Shown: positions 1 to 8,663, numbered from the stretch's first letter. The stretch is 39,908 nucleotides of DNA from Ignavibacteriaceae bacterium (GCA_014860115.1 JACZKK010000155.1:1-39908); one strand, 5' to 3'. Notes: generated by a model from the sequence alone, not told the origin. Numbers and translations: made by a program.

Positions 1-644
1 TTTTTGCACTTTCAACAAACTCACCTTTCTGGCTTGGAAGGAATACCGGATTCAAATCGTATCGCAGCAAGGTATTTGATCGTTTCCCGCGGACAGGAAT
101 TCCGGATTACTTTGGAAGCATTGCTGAGTACGATAATTATGTAAAACTTTTGGTCAAGACAAAATGTATTGACGATGCAAAGAAAATCTGGTGGGATATT
201 CGTGCACATCCTTATTTCAATACGCTTGAGTTTCGTATTTGTGATATTCCAATGAGAGTTGATGAAACAATTTGTCTTGCTGCCATTATGCAGGCAGTTG
301 TTGCAAAACTTCATAAGCTGATAAAACAAAATCTCGGTTTCAGATTATACCGACGAGCATTGATTGCAGAAAACAAATGGCGGGCTGCACGTTACGGAAT
401 ACACGGGAAGTTAATTGATTTCGGCAAACAGGAAGAGGTCGAGTTCAAGAAACTTATCGGCGAACTACTTGAGTTTATTAATGATGTTGTTGATGAACTT
501 GGATCGAGAGAGGAGATTCAATACGTTTATAAGATTATTGAAATGGGTACTGGTGCTGATCGTCAATTAAAAGTTTACGAGCAATCCGGTGATACAAAAT
601 CGGTTGTTGATTATATAATCCAGGAAACTCACGTTGGGCTGTAA
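1..644 (+). CDS. carboxylate-amine ligase, YbdK/GCS2 family (5' end outside window)
   Basis: The reading frame is open from base 3, so the gene enters from the left edge and about 213 C-terminal codons are visible. The piece carries the family's C-terminal signatures: NSPFWLGRNTGFKSYR near the edge, then LEFRICDIPMRVDETI, and an AENKWRAARYGIHG stretch. Members (COG2170) are ATP-dependent glutamate-cysteine-ligase-like enzymes that join an amine to a carboxylate; E. coli YbdK has only weak glutamate-cysteine ligase activity, so the true substrate is unknown. It is followed, after a 153-bp repeat-bearing gap, by a glutamine amidotransferase and an ATP-grasp-like protein on the same strand, which suggests a shared amide-forming pathway. 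Family assignment is firm; substrate is not. Confidence 0.88.
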   Translation, partial: FALSTNSPFWLGRNTGFKSYRSKVFDRFPRTGIPDYFGSIAEYDNYVKLLVKTKCIDDAKKIWWDIRAHPYFNTLEFRICDIPMRVDETICLAAIMQAVVAKLHKLIKQNLGFRLYRRALIAENKWRAARYGIHGKLIDFGKQEEVEFKKLIGELLEFINDVVDELGSREEIQYVYKIIEMGTGADRQLKVYEQSGDTKSVVDYIIQETHVGL

Positions 645-645
645 A

Positions 646-791
646 GGCCCTCACCTATCCTCTCCCAAAGGGAGAAGAATTTAAATTACTTTTTTCATAT
701 TAAGTCAGACTCAATGAATTTAAATTTTACTATACAAAAAATTATTGATAATAACTCCGCTTCCCTTGGGGAAAGGGTTGGGGGTTAGGCC
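646..791. repeat. intergenic repeat pair in inverted orientation
   Basis: The gap between the ligase and amidotransferase genes is bounded by two C-rich/G-rich tracts beginning and ending with GGCC (646-666 and 771-791) that are imperfect inverted copies. The left one holds a small perfect hairpin, TCTCCC-AAA-GGGAGA at 661-675. The right one contains CTTCCCTTGGGGAAAGGG. There is no T-tract, so it is not a classical terminator. The style matches the other palindromic intergenic repeats of this window. Confidence 0.5.
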
Positions 792-797
792 TTCCTT

Positions 798-1628
798 ATG
801 ATTAAAATCGCGACAATAGATCTTTACAACAATGAACGCAATGAAGGAATGCGCTGTATCAAAGAAATTGTTTCAGAAGCTCAAGTAAGAAACAATGAAA
901 CTGAAATTACCTATGAAGTCTTTGATACAAGATTTAAAGGTGAAGTTCCTGGAATAGAAAATGATATATTCATTTCATCAGGTGGACCGGGAAGTCCTTT
1001 CGAGGGAGAAGGAACACAGTGGGAGAAAGATTATTTCAATCTAATTCAGAAAATCTGGGACTACAATCAGAATAATCCTGAACGAAAAAAATATCTTTTC
1101 TTCATTTGTCATTCATTCCAGATGATGGGAAGGTTTTTCAAATTCGGGACAGTCAATCAAAGACACTCAAAATCATTTGGTGTGATGCCTTTTAATCTTA
1201 CCAAAGAAGGAAAATCTGATAACTTAATGAAAGAATTGTCAAACCCATTTTACGCCGCTGATATCAGGCAGTTCCAGGTAATTGAACCAGATAAGAAAAT
1301 ATTAAAAGAGCTCGGTGCAAAAATTCTTTCCTATGAAATTGTTGATGATAATGAGAAAGCACAGCCAGCTCTTGCGGCAGTGAGAATTTCTGAAGAGATT
1401 GTTGGCACTCAATTTCATCCTGAAGCTGATCCTGATAGTATGCTGTACCACTTCAAGCAGGATGAAAGAAAAAAGCAGGTAGTGGAGAAATATGGTGAAG
1501 AAAGATATTTCGAGATGATAAAAATTCTTGAAAGACCTGACACTATTAAAAAAACCAGGAAGACGGTTATTCCTTCATTCCTTAATTATGCGATTGATGA
1601 ATTGACTACTGTGATGAGTAATAAATGA
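798..1628 (+). CDS. class I glutamine amidotransferase
   Basis: A 276-residue single-domain class I amidotransferase. The catalytic triad is visible: nucleophile Cys104 in FFICHSFQMMG, and His207 plus Glu209 in QFHPEADP. An oxyanion-type glycine stretch SSGGPGSP lies upstream. Such domains hydrolyse glutamine and deliver ammonia to a partner synthetase. No synthetase domain is fused here, so the partner is probably encoded nearby; the upstream YbdK-type ligase and the downstream ATP-grasp-like protein are the obvious candidates. Its TGA stop overlaps the ATG of the next gene (ATGA), indicating translational coupling. It resembles stand-alone GMP-synthase-like amidotransferases, but the acceptor cannot be read from sequence. 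Confidence 0.85.
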   Translation: MIKIATIDLYNNERNEGMRCIKEIVSEAQVRNNETEITYEVFDTRFKGEVPGIENDIFISSGGPGSPFEGEGTQWEKDYFNLIQKIWDYNQNNPERKKYLFFICHSFQMMGRFFKFGTVNQRHSKSFGVMPFNLTKEGKSDNLMKELSNPFYAADIRQFQVIEPDKKILKELGAKILSYEIVDDNEKAQPALAAVRISEEIVGTQFHPEADPDSMLYHFKQDERKKQVVEKYGEERYFEMIKILERPDTIKKTRKTVIPSFLNYAIDELTTVMSNK

Positions 1629-2806
1629 TTCCAGAGCTACGCAAAAAATTCAACGCTGAATTCACACAAGAAAAGTATGATGCTTTTTTGAAAGATATTA
1701 ATACCTTATTAAAGTATCCTGTTGATTTCCGAATTTCTGAAACTCCCCTCTTTTTAAGTAATGATTTAAAGAACAAATTGTTAAAAGCCTGCGATGAACT
1801 TTGTAAACAGGTAACTAGCAATGAATTTAAATTAAAAATGAAAGATGCTGTCCCTCCACATTTGCATATTCCAGGAGAAACTGATCATCCCGAATTTTTT
1901 GTTTTTGATTTTGGTATATGTCAGGATAATAGATTAGGCCAGTTTATTCCAAAGCTTATTGAATTACAGGGTTTCCCTACTCTTTACGGCTACCAATATT
2001 TCTTTGAAAGAAAAATCAGAAATCATTTTGCTATTCCTGAAAACTTTACAACATACTTCAATGGAATTACCTCGGACAAATATGTTGAGTTACTAGGTGA
2101 AGTAATTGTTGGTGAAGCCGATCCAGCAAATGTTATTCTTTTAGAAATTGAACCTGAAAAGCAGAAAACCCGAATTGACTTTGCTGCGACTGAAAAACTT
2201 TTAGGTGTAAGGGAAGTCTGCATCTCTGATTTAATTAAACACGGCAAAGTACTCTTTTATAAATGGAATGGAATTGAAATCCCGATAGAAAGAATTTACA
2301 ACCGTGTAATTTTTGATGAACTGAGCAGAACTGAAAAGAATTTCAATTTTGATTTGCAGGAAGAACTAAATGTAAACTGGATTCCTCACCCGAACTGGTT
2401 TTATAAAATTAGCAAATACTCATTACCAGTGCTTAAAGGTGAGTTTGTTCCAAAATGTTTTTATCTGCGTGATCTAACTTCTTATCCTGCTGACCTTGAA
2501 AATTATGTTTTAAAACCTCTCTTCTCTTTTGCAGGACTTGGAGTAAAGATTGATGTTACAAAAAAAATGCTTGATGAAATAAAAGATCCTGAAAATTATA
2601 TCCTGCAGGAAAAAGTAGAATACGCCCCGCTGATTGAAACTCCTGATGATTTTGCCAAAGTTGAAATAAGAATGATGTATTTTTATGATAAAGAACCGAT
2701 ACTGGTAAATAACCTTGTTAGACAAAGCAAAGGAAAGATGATGGGAGTTGACTTTAACAAGAACAAAACCTGGGTTGGCGGAAGCGCGGCACTGCATAGA
2801 GTTTAA
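1625..2806 (+). CDS. ATP-grasp-like protein, putative amide-bond ligase
   Basis: A 393-residue protein without signal peptide. The C-terminal third looks like an ATP-grasp nucleotide-binding unit: NYVLKPLFSFAGLGV with Lys297, then YILQEKVEYAP with Glu329 (adenine-contact position in ATP-grasp enzymes), EIRMMYFYD with Glu347/Arg349, and an NxxxGGSAA-type end (KNKTWVGGSAAL). The N-terminal two thirds have no feature I recognise. ATP-grasp enzymes activate a carboxylate as acylphosphate and couple it to an amine. The ATGA overlap with the amidotransferase gene and proximity to a YbdK-type ligase support a joint role in making an unknown amide compound. The fold call is by motif reading only and could be wrong in detail. 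Confidence 0.6.
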   Translation: MIPELRKKFNAEFTQEKYDAFLKDINTLLKYPVDFRISETPLFLSNDLKNKLLKACDELCKQVTSNEFKLKMKDAVPPHLHIPGETDHPEFFVFDFGICQDNRLGQFIPKLIELQGFPTLYGYQYFFERKIRNHFAIPENFTTYFNGITSDKYVELLGEVIVGEADPANVILLEIEPEKQKTRIDFAATEKLLGVREVCISDLIKHGKVLFYKWNGIEIPIERIYNRVIFDELSRTEKNFNFDLQEELNVNWIPHPNWFYKISKYSLPVLKGEFVPKCFYLRDLTSYPADLENYVLKPLFSFAGLGVKIDVTKKMLDEIKDPENYILQEKVEYAPLIETPDDFAKVEIRMMYFYDKEPILVNNLVRQSKGKMMGVDFNKNKTWVGGSAALHRV

Positions 2807-2822
2807 CAAATTTTATTTTAAC

Positions 2823-2871
2823 AAATCCCTCCCTCTCACTTCGTTCGAGGACTCCCTTTACTAAAGGGAGA
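2823..2871 (-). repeat. double-hairpin palindromic repeat, copy 1
   Basis: Read on the - strand it starts with a perfect 8-bp hairpin (CTCCCTTT-AGT-AAAGGGAG, 2852-2870), followed by an imperfect second stem closing on a GAA loop (CTC..AC-GAA-GTGAG) and a G-rich tail. It has the same order of parts as the two copies at 2884-2927 and 3368-3415 but in opposite orientation. Confidence 0.55.
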
Positions 2872-2883
2872 CTTTTAAATAAT

Positions 2884-2927
2884 TCCCCCTTTAATAAAGG
2901 GGGACGCGGCGAAGCCGAGGGGGATTT
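2884..2927 (+). repeat. double-hairpin palindromic repeat, copy 2
   Basis: Perfect hairpin CCCCCTTTAATAAAGGGGG (2885-2903, 8-bp stem, AAT loop), then a second hairpin CGGC-GAA-GCCG (2907-2917), then GGGGGATTT. It lies just beyond the stop codon of the DUF559 gene and is in direct orientation with copy 3 on the other side of that gene. Confidence 0.7.
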
Positions 2928-2939
2928 CCAAAGTTAAAT

Positions 2940-3347
2940 TCATTTCAATTTTAATTCTTGTTCTCGTATATGCAATTGTTCCTTAAAATCCGTCTCAACT
3001 AAATGAAAATTGCTCAGAACTCTAAAATCATTGTAATGCAAAACTTTTAATCCATAAGGTTCCAATATTTTGTCCCTATGTTTATCGTAATCTTGCTTGT
3101 CATCGTGACTTGTTCCATCAATTTCAATTACTAATTTTAACTTCGGACAATAAAAATCAACAATGTAATGATAAAGAATTTTTTGTCTATAGAATTGATA
3201 ACCGCTTTGTCTCTTTCTTAACAACTCACACCAGAATTTTATTTCTCCTTTTGTTGAGTTGTTACGCATTTCATTTGCTCTATCCTTCAACTTCGGATTA
3301 TAAGGCAATTCTCTGAAATTTGTAATCAATCCATTCTTCTTTGGCAT
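2940..3347 (-). CDS. DUF559 endonuclease-domain protein (Vsr/PD-(D/E)xK-like fold)
   Basis: A 135-residue protein filling a typical DUF559 domain. The N-terminal helix region (NPKLKDRANEMRNNSTKGE) precedes the core: Asp64 in YIVDFYCPKL, Glu75 and Asp77 in KLVIEIDG, and His81 in GTSHDD, matching the layout of the very-short-patch-repair nuclease fold. DUF559 proteins are widespread and often multicopy, and their function is not established. The gene is opposite in strand to both neighbours and is framed by related double-hairpin repeats at 2884-2927 and 3368-3415, which is more typical of an inserted unit than of a housekeeping gene. Start is ATG; no signal peptide. Confidence 0.85.
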   Translation of the reverse strand: MPKKNGLITNFRELPYNPKLKDRANEMRNNSTKGEIKFWCELLRKRQSGYQFYRQKILYHYIVDFYCPKLKLVIEIDGTSHDDKQDYDKHRDKILEPYGLKVLHYNDFRVLSNFHLVETDFKEQLHIREQELKLK

Positions 3348-3367
3348 AGTGCAAAATTAAATTAAAG

Positions 3368-3415
3368 TCCCCCTTTAATAAAGGGGGTGTCATTCCGAAG
3401 GAATGACGGGGGATT
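3368..3415 (+). repeat. double-hairpin palindromic repeat, copy 3
   Basis: Starts with the same perfect hairpin as copy 2 (CCCCCTTTAATAAAGGGGG, 3369-3387). The second hairpin is GTCATTCC-GAA-GGAATGAC (3389-3407, perfect 8-bp stem), followed by GGGGGATT. Compared with copy 2 the second stem has a different sequence on both sides but keeps the GAA loop and position. Confidence 0.7.
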
Positions 3416-3472
3416 CAGTGAATTACAAATCTTAAACACTTATAAATCCACAACATTTAAGCTTCATTTTAG

Positions 3473-3480
3473 TATATTTG
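3473..3480 (+). promoter_or_regulatory. possible -7 promoter element (TAnnTTTG)
   Basis: TATATTTG followed by CA lies 56 nt upstream of the GH13 start codon and matches the Bacteroidota-type -7 consensus. No convincing -33 TTG is seen at the right spacing, so support is weak. Confidence 0.3.
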
Positions 3481-3535
3481 CACACAAATCTCCGACTATT
3501 CCGAAATTATTCACAAGATTTTCCAATTATTTAAA

Positions 3536-6500
3536 ATGATAAAATTTGATTTTCACGTATCAAGACAAGCAAGAGAAAAATATAAGATTCAGCAATCGCT
3601 TTTCTCTATAACTGGCAAGATTATTCTTGCTGATTATCAGCGAGCACGTATCCTTTCTGACAAGATAAATTCTATGAGAAGAGAAGAAGGCAACGAGCAA
3701 TTTGTAACTGCGGGACAAATAAATGCTCTGGGCTTGCTTCACGAAATATTTCATCTTTTAATTAGAAAGTACGAGGAAAGCGACAATCCCGGAGTATTTG
3801 GGAAAGCAATTAATTATCTCAGGAATGAAATCGATGAAACCAGACTGGATAAAACTCTGCTTGCTTTTATTGAGGAATTCCCTCCACTCTCAGTTTACGA
3901 CAAGGTAATCACTCCCGATGAATATTTGAGAAGAAGCACTTCCGGTAAATCAAACAAAGAAATTATTCTTGAAGAAATTATTCTTCTTCATATGGAAAAC
4001 AGTAATCCGGCTGCATCAAACCTGAGAGAGTTTTATGCTGATGATAATCTTGTGATCAAAACAAACTACAAGCAGCTAATTGAAAAAACTGAAACATTTT
4101 TTGATAATGAAGTTCCATCTCGTTTGGGCGGACTTCCACTTTTCAAACTTTTACGAAAACCAATTTCAGAAAATCCATTCGATCTTGAAAAGCAGCTGGA
4201 GTTTATAAGAAATGAATACGGTTCTTATCTTGGTGATGATATTTTAAACAGACTTCTCCGTGGAGTTGATCTGATACATGAAGATTATAAATTATTTGTT
4301 CAGCACGGCGGTGGTGAAAAAGGAACTCCGCCTGTTCCAACTTACGATGAAGATCTTGAAAGATTGAGATTGATCAGAGAAAAAATTGCATCTGAGAATA
4401 GACTATCTGAAGACGAAAAAAGATTTTATCTTGAATACGAAAAATTTACAGAAGATGTGCAGTGGATCCCAGAAGTAGTGATGATCGCAAAAAATGTTTA
4501 TGTATGGCTGCATCAGCTTTCAGAAAAATATCAAAGAGAAATAAAACGACTCGATCACATTCCAGATGAGGAGTTAGATCAGCTTGAGAAATGGAATTTT
4601 AACTCACTTTGGCTGATTGGAATTTGGGAAAGGAGCACTGCATCTCAAAAGATTAAACATCTAACAGGAAATATTTCTGCTGTTTCATCTGCGTATTCAC
4701 TTTATGATTATGTGATCGCAAATGAGCTTGGTGGTGAATCAGCTTTTCAGAATTTAAAGGATCGTGCGTGGGCTCGCGGGATCAGAATGGCGAGCGATAT
4801 GGTTCCGAATCATACAGGAATTTATTCTAAATGGGTAGTTGAAAAACCTGATTATTATTTGCAAAGGAACGAACCTCCCTATCCGAACTATTCGTTCACA
4901 GGACAAAATCTTTCTGAAGATGACAGAGTTGAAATAAGGATTGAAGATCAATATTACACCCGCAAAGATGCTGCAGTAGTTTTTCAAAGAAAAGACAGAT
5001 ACACCGGATCAGTAAAATATATTTACCATGGCAATGATGGTACAAATATGCCGTGGAATGATACTGCACAGCTAAATCTGCTCAATCCGGAAGTTCGCGA
5101 ATCTCTCATTCAGACAATAATGCATGTAGCCCGCAAAACACCGATCATTCGTTTTGATGCAGCGATGACGTTAGCAAAAAAACATTACCAGAGATTATGG
5201 TTTCCGAATCCCGGCTCAGGTGGAGCTATTCCTTCAAGAACTGATTACTCGATGACCCTTGAACAATTCAACCAGCTAATGCCAAATGAATTCTGGCGCG
5301 AAGTTGTCGACAGGATTAATTCGGAAATGCCGAATGTACTTCTGCTGGCAGAAGCTTTCTGGTTAATGGAAGGTTACTTCGTCCGCACACTCGGAATGCA
5401 TCGTGTTTACAACAGTGCCTTTATGCATATGATGATGAAAGAAGAAAATGATAAATACCGCCAGCTTGTTACCAACACCCTAGAATTCAACCCAGAAATT
5501 CTGAAACGTTACGTCAATTTTATGAGCAATCCTGATGAAGAAACCGCTATCAATCAGTTTGGTAAAGGAGATAAATATTTCGGAGTTGCGGTGATGATGT
5601 TAACAATGCCGGGACTTCCAATGTTTGGTCACGGACAAATTGAAGGCTTCGCCGAAAAGTACGGGATGGAATACAAACAAGCATATTATAATGAAACTCC
5701 CGATGAACATTTAATCTGGCGGCACAACAAAGAATTATTTCCTTTGATGAAGATGAGGTACTTGTTTAGCCAGGTGGAGAATTTTGAATTTTACGATTTC
5801 ATCGATAAGAATGGAGAAGTAAATCATAATATATATGCCTTTAGTAACAGATCTGGAAACGAATCGGCTCTGGTTCTTTACAACAATTCGTATTACGAAA
5901 CCGAAGGAAGCATTGCATTTTCTCATCCAAAAATGATATCAGGTAATGGGGGGATGAAAAGACCTCATCACTTAATTGAACTGCTGAACTTCAAACCATA
6001 CAAAGAATACTATTACATATGTAATGATCACAGGACTCAATTACAGTATTTGTTGTCAGGAAAAGAAATTGCAGAGAATGGTTTCAGGATTCAATTGTTT
6101 GGTTATCAGTACCGGGTATGCCTTCACTTCAGAGAAGTATACGATCGGGAAGGCAAATACGAAAAGCTTTATTATTTACTAAATGGGAAAGGTGTTTCAT
6201 CAGTTGATGAAGCTTTGAAAGAAATGGAACTTCTTCCTCTGCACAGCAGATATGAAAATTTCTTTTCTTATGATAATCTAGAAAAAATGCGGACCTATCT
6301 GATTTACAAACCTGATAAGAAAAAGAAGGAAGCAGAAATTTCACTCCCAGGAAAATTAGATAACGAGCTTAATGCACTTATATCGGAATTCAACAATTAT
6401 ATAAATGAGAAAAAGACAGGTGAAAAAGTTGAAAAGAAGTTCCACAAACAACTTTCTTCAAGCAGAGATTTCTACCAGCTGTGGATGTCACTCAACAACA

Positions 6501-7225
6501 GGAAAAGTATTACTAAGTGGATGAAAAGTTGTGATGAAATTCTGCCTGTTAACAGCAAAGTTGAAACAAACAGAGAATATCTGACGTTTATAAACTTAAT
6601 ATTACTCAAACAGCTTTTTAGTAAAAAGTCTGATGGTGAAAAGATTCATATTTTCTTTGATGATCTGTTGCTTTATAAACCAATCACTAATATTATTCAG
6701 AAACAGACGAACGGTTCAAGCATTCATCAAAGGATTGAATTGATAAAGACTTTATTGACGGCTTTCTTATTTGAAAAGAAAAAAACAATAGCAAAAACAT
6801 CAGGTAAAAAGTCAGCTTCAATCTCAGCAAAAAAACAAGACGGTACTAATATCCTATCCTTAATAAAAACCTTGCTTGCTGAGAATAATGTTCATAAATT
6901 TCTACGAATTAATGAGTTTGAAGGTACTACATATTTTAATAAAGAACGCTTTGAAGAACTATCAAAATGGATTTTGTTGTTTCATCTTACTGAGATTCCA
7001 TCACAGATTAAAGATAGAACAATAGAAAAAAGTAAACTCAAAAAGACAGACTTTGAAAGGGAGATTATTAAAATTTCTAAAGAAAATTTCGAAAAATTTA
7101 TTGAGCTTATAAATAAAGCCGAGTCCACTAGTTATGACTTTACACAATTCCAAAAGGAATTGAGTAAAGAGAATAACATAAAAGCCAAAACAAAGCCAAT
7201 AACTAAAAAAAGGAAAAAAGTATGA
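3536..7225 (+). CDS. GH13 (alpha-amylase family) glycosidase with long N- and C-terminal extensions
   Basis: A 1229-residue protein without signal peptide, so probably cytosolic. The GH13 barrel occupies roughly residues 320-800. It shows motif I DMVPNH (Asp421, Asn425, His426), the nucleophile Asp541 in IRFDAAM, acid/base Glu606 in LLAEAFW, and the transition-state Asp667 in SNPDEET, where Asn-Pro-Asp replaces the usual His-Asp. These enzymes act on alpha-glucans or related glucosides. About 300 residues precede the barrel with no recognised domain and contain HEIFH (69-73), which resembles a zinc-protease motif but may be chance. The last ~350 residues are Lys/Glu-rich and probably helical. 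Its stop overlaps the ATG of the following sugar dehydrogenase. Typical GH13 enzymes have 450-700 residues, so the extensions are notable. Confidence 0.85.
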   Translation: MIKFDFHVSRQAREKYKIQQSLFSITGKIILADYQRARILSDKINSMRREEGNEQFVTAGQINALGLLHEIFHLLIRKYEESDNPGVFGKAINYLRNEIDETRLDKTLLAFIEEFPPLSVYDKVITPDEYLRRSTSGKSNKEIILEEIILLHMENSNPAASNLREFYADDNLVIKTNYKQLIEKTETFFDNEVPSRLGGLPLFKLLRKPISENPFDLEKQLEFIRNEYGSYLGDDILNRLLRGVDLIHEDYKLFVQHGGGEKGTPPVPTYDEDLERLRLIREKIASENRLSEDEKRFYLEYEKFTEDVQWIPEVVMIAKNVYVWLHQLSEKYQREIKRLDHIPDEELDQLEKWNFNSLWLIGIWERSTASQKIKHLTGNISAVSSAYSLYDYVIANELGGESAFQNLKDRAWARGIRMASDMVPNHTGIYSKWVVEKPDYYLQRNEPPYPNYSFTGQNLSEDDRVEIRIEDQYYTRKDAAVVFQRKDRYTGSVKYIYHGNDGTNMPWNDTAQLNLLNPEVRESLIQTIMHVARKTPIIRFDAAMTLAKKHYQRLWFPNPGSGGAIPSRTDYSMTLEQFNQLMPNEFWREVVDRINSEMPNVLLLAEAFWLMEGYFVRTLGMHRVYNSAFMHMMMKEENDKYRQLVTNTLEFNPEILKRYVNFMSNPDEETAINQFGKGDKYFGVAVMMLTMPGLPMFGHGQIEGFAEKYGMEYKQAYYNETPDEHLIWRHNKELFPLMKMRYLFSQVENFEFYDFIDKNGEVNHNIYAFSNRSGNESALVLYNNSYYETEGSIAFSHPKMISGNGGMKRPHHLIELLNFKPYKEYYYICNDHRTQLQYLLSGKEIAENGFRIQLFGYQYRVCLHFREVYDREGKYEKLYYLLNGKGVSSVDEALKEMELLPLHSRYENFFSYDNLEKMRTYLIYKPDKKKKEAEISLPGKLDNELNALISEFNNYINEKKTGEKVEKKFHKQLSSSRDFYQLWMSLNNRKSITKWMKSCDEILPVNSKVETNREYLTFINLILLKQLFSKKSDGEKIHIFFDDLLLYKPITNIIQKQTNGSSIHQRIELIKTLLTAFLFEKKKTIAKTSGKKSASISAKKQDGTNILSLIKTLLAENNVHKFLRINEFEGTTYFNKERFEELSKWILLFHLTEIPSQIKDRTIEKSKLKKTDFEREIIKISKENFEKFIELINKAESTSYDFTQFQKELSKENNIKAKTKPITKKRKKV

Positions 7226-8649
7226 TAAAAAATCTCTTGTATGCAATAATGATATTATTCATCACAGGGACAAGCATAAATGCGCAATTTACACTTCAGA
7301 ATGCGTTTCCAAATTTATCCTTCAACGGCGCGGTATTCTTAACTCACGCCGATGATAGCACAGATAGAATTTTTATAGTTGAGCAGGCAGGAAGAATAAA
7401 AGTATTCCCAAATAGTCAAAATGCTTCTGTTGCAAAAGAATATTTGAATATAACTGACCGTGTTTCATCAGGTGGTGAAAAAGGTTTGCTTGGATTAGCT
7501 TTTCATCCTGACTATGAATCTAACGGATATATCTATGTAAATTATACTAATGCAACCAGTACTGTTATTTCAAGATTCCAGGTGACAAATAATCCAGATT
7601 CTGCAGATAAAAACACCGAGTTTCAGTTACTAACATTCACTCAGCCTTATTCAAATCATAACGGCGGATGGATAGGCTTTGGACCAAATGATGGTTATCT
7701 CTACATCGCAACTGGCGACGGCGGTTCAGGTGGCGATCCACAGAATTATGCACAGCGGATAAACACTTTGCTTGGTAAAATCCTTCGCCTCGATGTTGAT
7801 GGCGGTACACCATATGCAATTCCACCAACAAATCCATTTATTGATAGCACAAATGTTCAAGTTAGAAAAGAAATTTATGCGTGGGGACTACGGAATCCAT
7901 GGCGCTGTAGTTTCGATCTCGTAACAGGCTGGCTTTTTGCCGGTGATGTTGGACAAGGTGACTGGGAAGAAATTGATGTGATTGAAAACGGAAAAAATTA
8001 TGGCTGGAGATGTTACGAAGGCAATCATACTTATAACATGTCTGGCTGCAATTACCCTGAATATATTTTCCCTATTTGGGAATATAGTCACTCTGTTGGT
8101 TACTCTATAACCGGAGGGTATGTATATAGGGGAGTAAATGTCCCTGAACTTCTTGGGAAATATATTTACGCTGACTACGGAACAAGAAGAGTATGGGCCC
8201 TTTCTTACGATGGTATTACTCCGCCTTCAAATGAATTATTGTTAACCGCAGCGAACAATCCTACTTCGTTTGGAGTTGATCAAGCAGATGAACTTTATCT
8301 CGTTGGATTCAGCACAATCTATCGTTTTACACCGACTGTAACTTCCACTGACAATGAATCCAGTCTTAGTGATTACACACTAGAACAGAATTATCCAAAT
8401 CCGTTTAATCCTTCTACTGTCATAAGATATAATCTTCCTGAAGATAGTGATGTAACAATAAAAATTTATGATGCGGTAGGTAGAGAGATTGATTCAATTA
8501 CAACCGGATTCCAACAAAAAGGTTACTATCAGAAAACATGGAATGCCGAAAGATTATCTTCAGGTGTTTATCTTGTTAAGATGAATGCAAAGTCACTTTC
8601 ATCTGATAAAGAATTTTCAAAAGCTATTAAGATGATTTATTTGAAGTAG
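7222..8649 (+). CDS. secreted PQQ-dependent sugar (glucose/sorbosone-type) dehydrogenase with type IX sorting domain
   Basis: 475 residues: signal peptide ending near SINAQ, a six-bladed propeller of the soluble glucose dehydrogenase/GSDH family (about 25-370), and a C-terminal type IX secretion sorting domain (about 388-475, starting YTLEQNYPNPFNPST and ending SGVYLVKM...KMIYLK). Family hallmarks are GLLGLAFHPDY with the conserved His, YLYIATGDGGSGGDP, GKILRLDVDGG and YAWGLRNPWR. Members oxidise aldoses with PQQ, but many homologues have unknown substrates. The ATG overlaps the GH13 stop (ATGA), so the two are translationally coupled even though one product is cytosolic and the other exported. 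Confidence 0.88.
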   Translation: MIKNLLYAIMILFITGTSINAQFTLQNAFPNLSFNGAVFLTHADDSTDRIFIVEQAGRIKVFPNSQNASVAKEYLNITDRVSSGGEKGLLGLAFHPDYESNGYIYVNYTNATSTVISRFQVTNNPDSADKNTEFQLLTFTQPYSNHNGGWIGFGPNDGYLYIATGDGGSGGDPQNYAQRINTLLGKILRLDVDGGTPYAIPPTNPFIDSTNVQVRKEIYAWGLRNPWRCSFDLVTGWLFAGDVGQGDWEEIDVIENGKNYGWRCYEGNHTYNMSGCNYPEYIFPIWEYSHSVGYSITGGYVYRGVNVPELLGKYIYADYGTRRVWALSYDGITPPSNELLLTAANNPTSFGVDQADELYLVGFSTIYRFTPTVTSTDNESSLSDYTLEQNYPNPFNPSTVIRYNLPEDSDVTIKIYDAVGREIDSITTGFQQKGYYQKTWNAERLSSGVYLVKMNAKSLSSDKEFSKAIKMIYLK

Positions 8650-8663
8650 AACCCCATCACTGA

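Noticed and set aside
21-329. - strand open frame of 102 codons
   Set aside because: Antisense to the carboxylate-amine ligase, whose + strand frame carries clear family motifs.
2823-3415. CRISPR-like array
   Set aside because: Three palindromic repeats only, irregular spacing, mixed orientation and a gene between them; no cas genes in the window.
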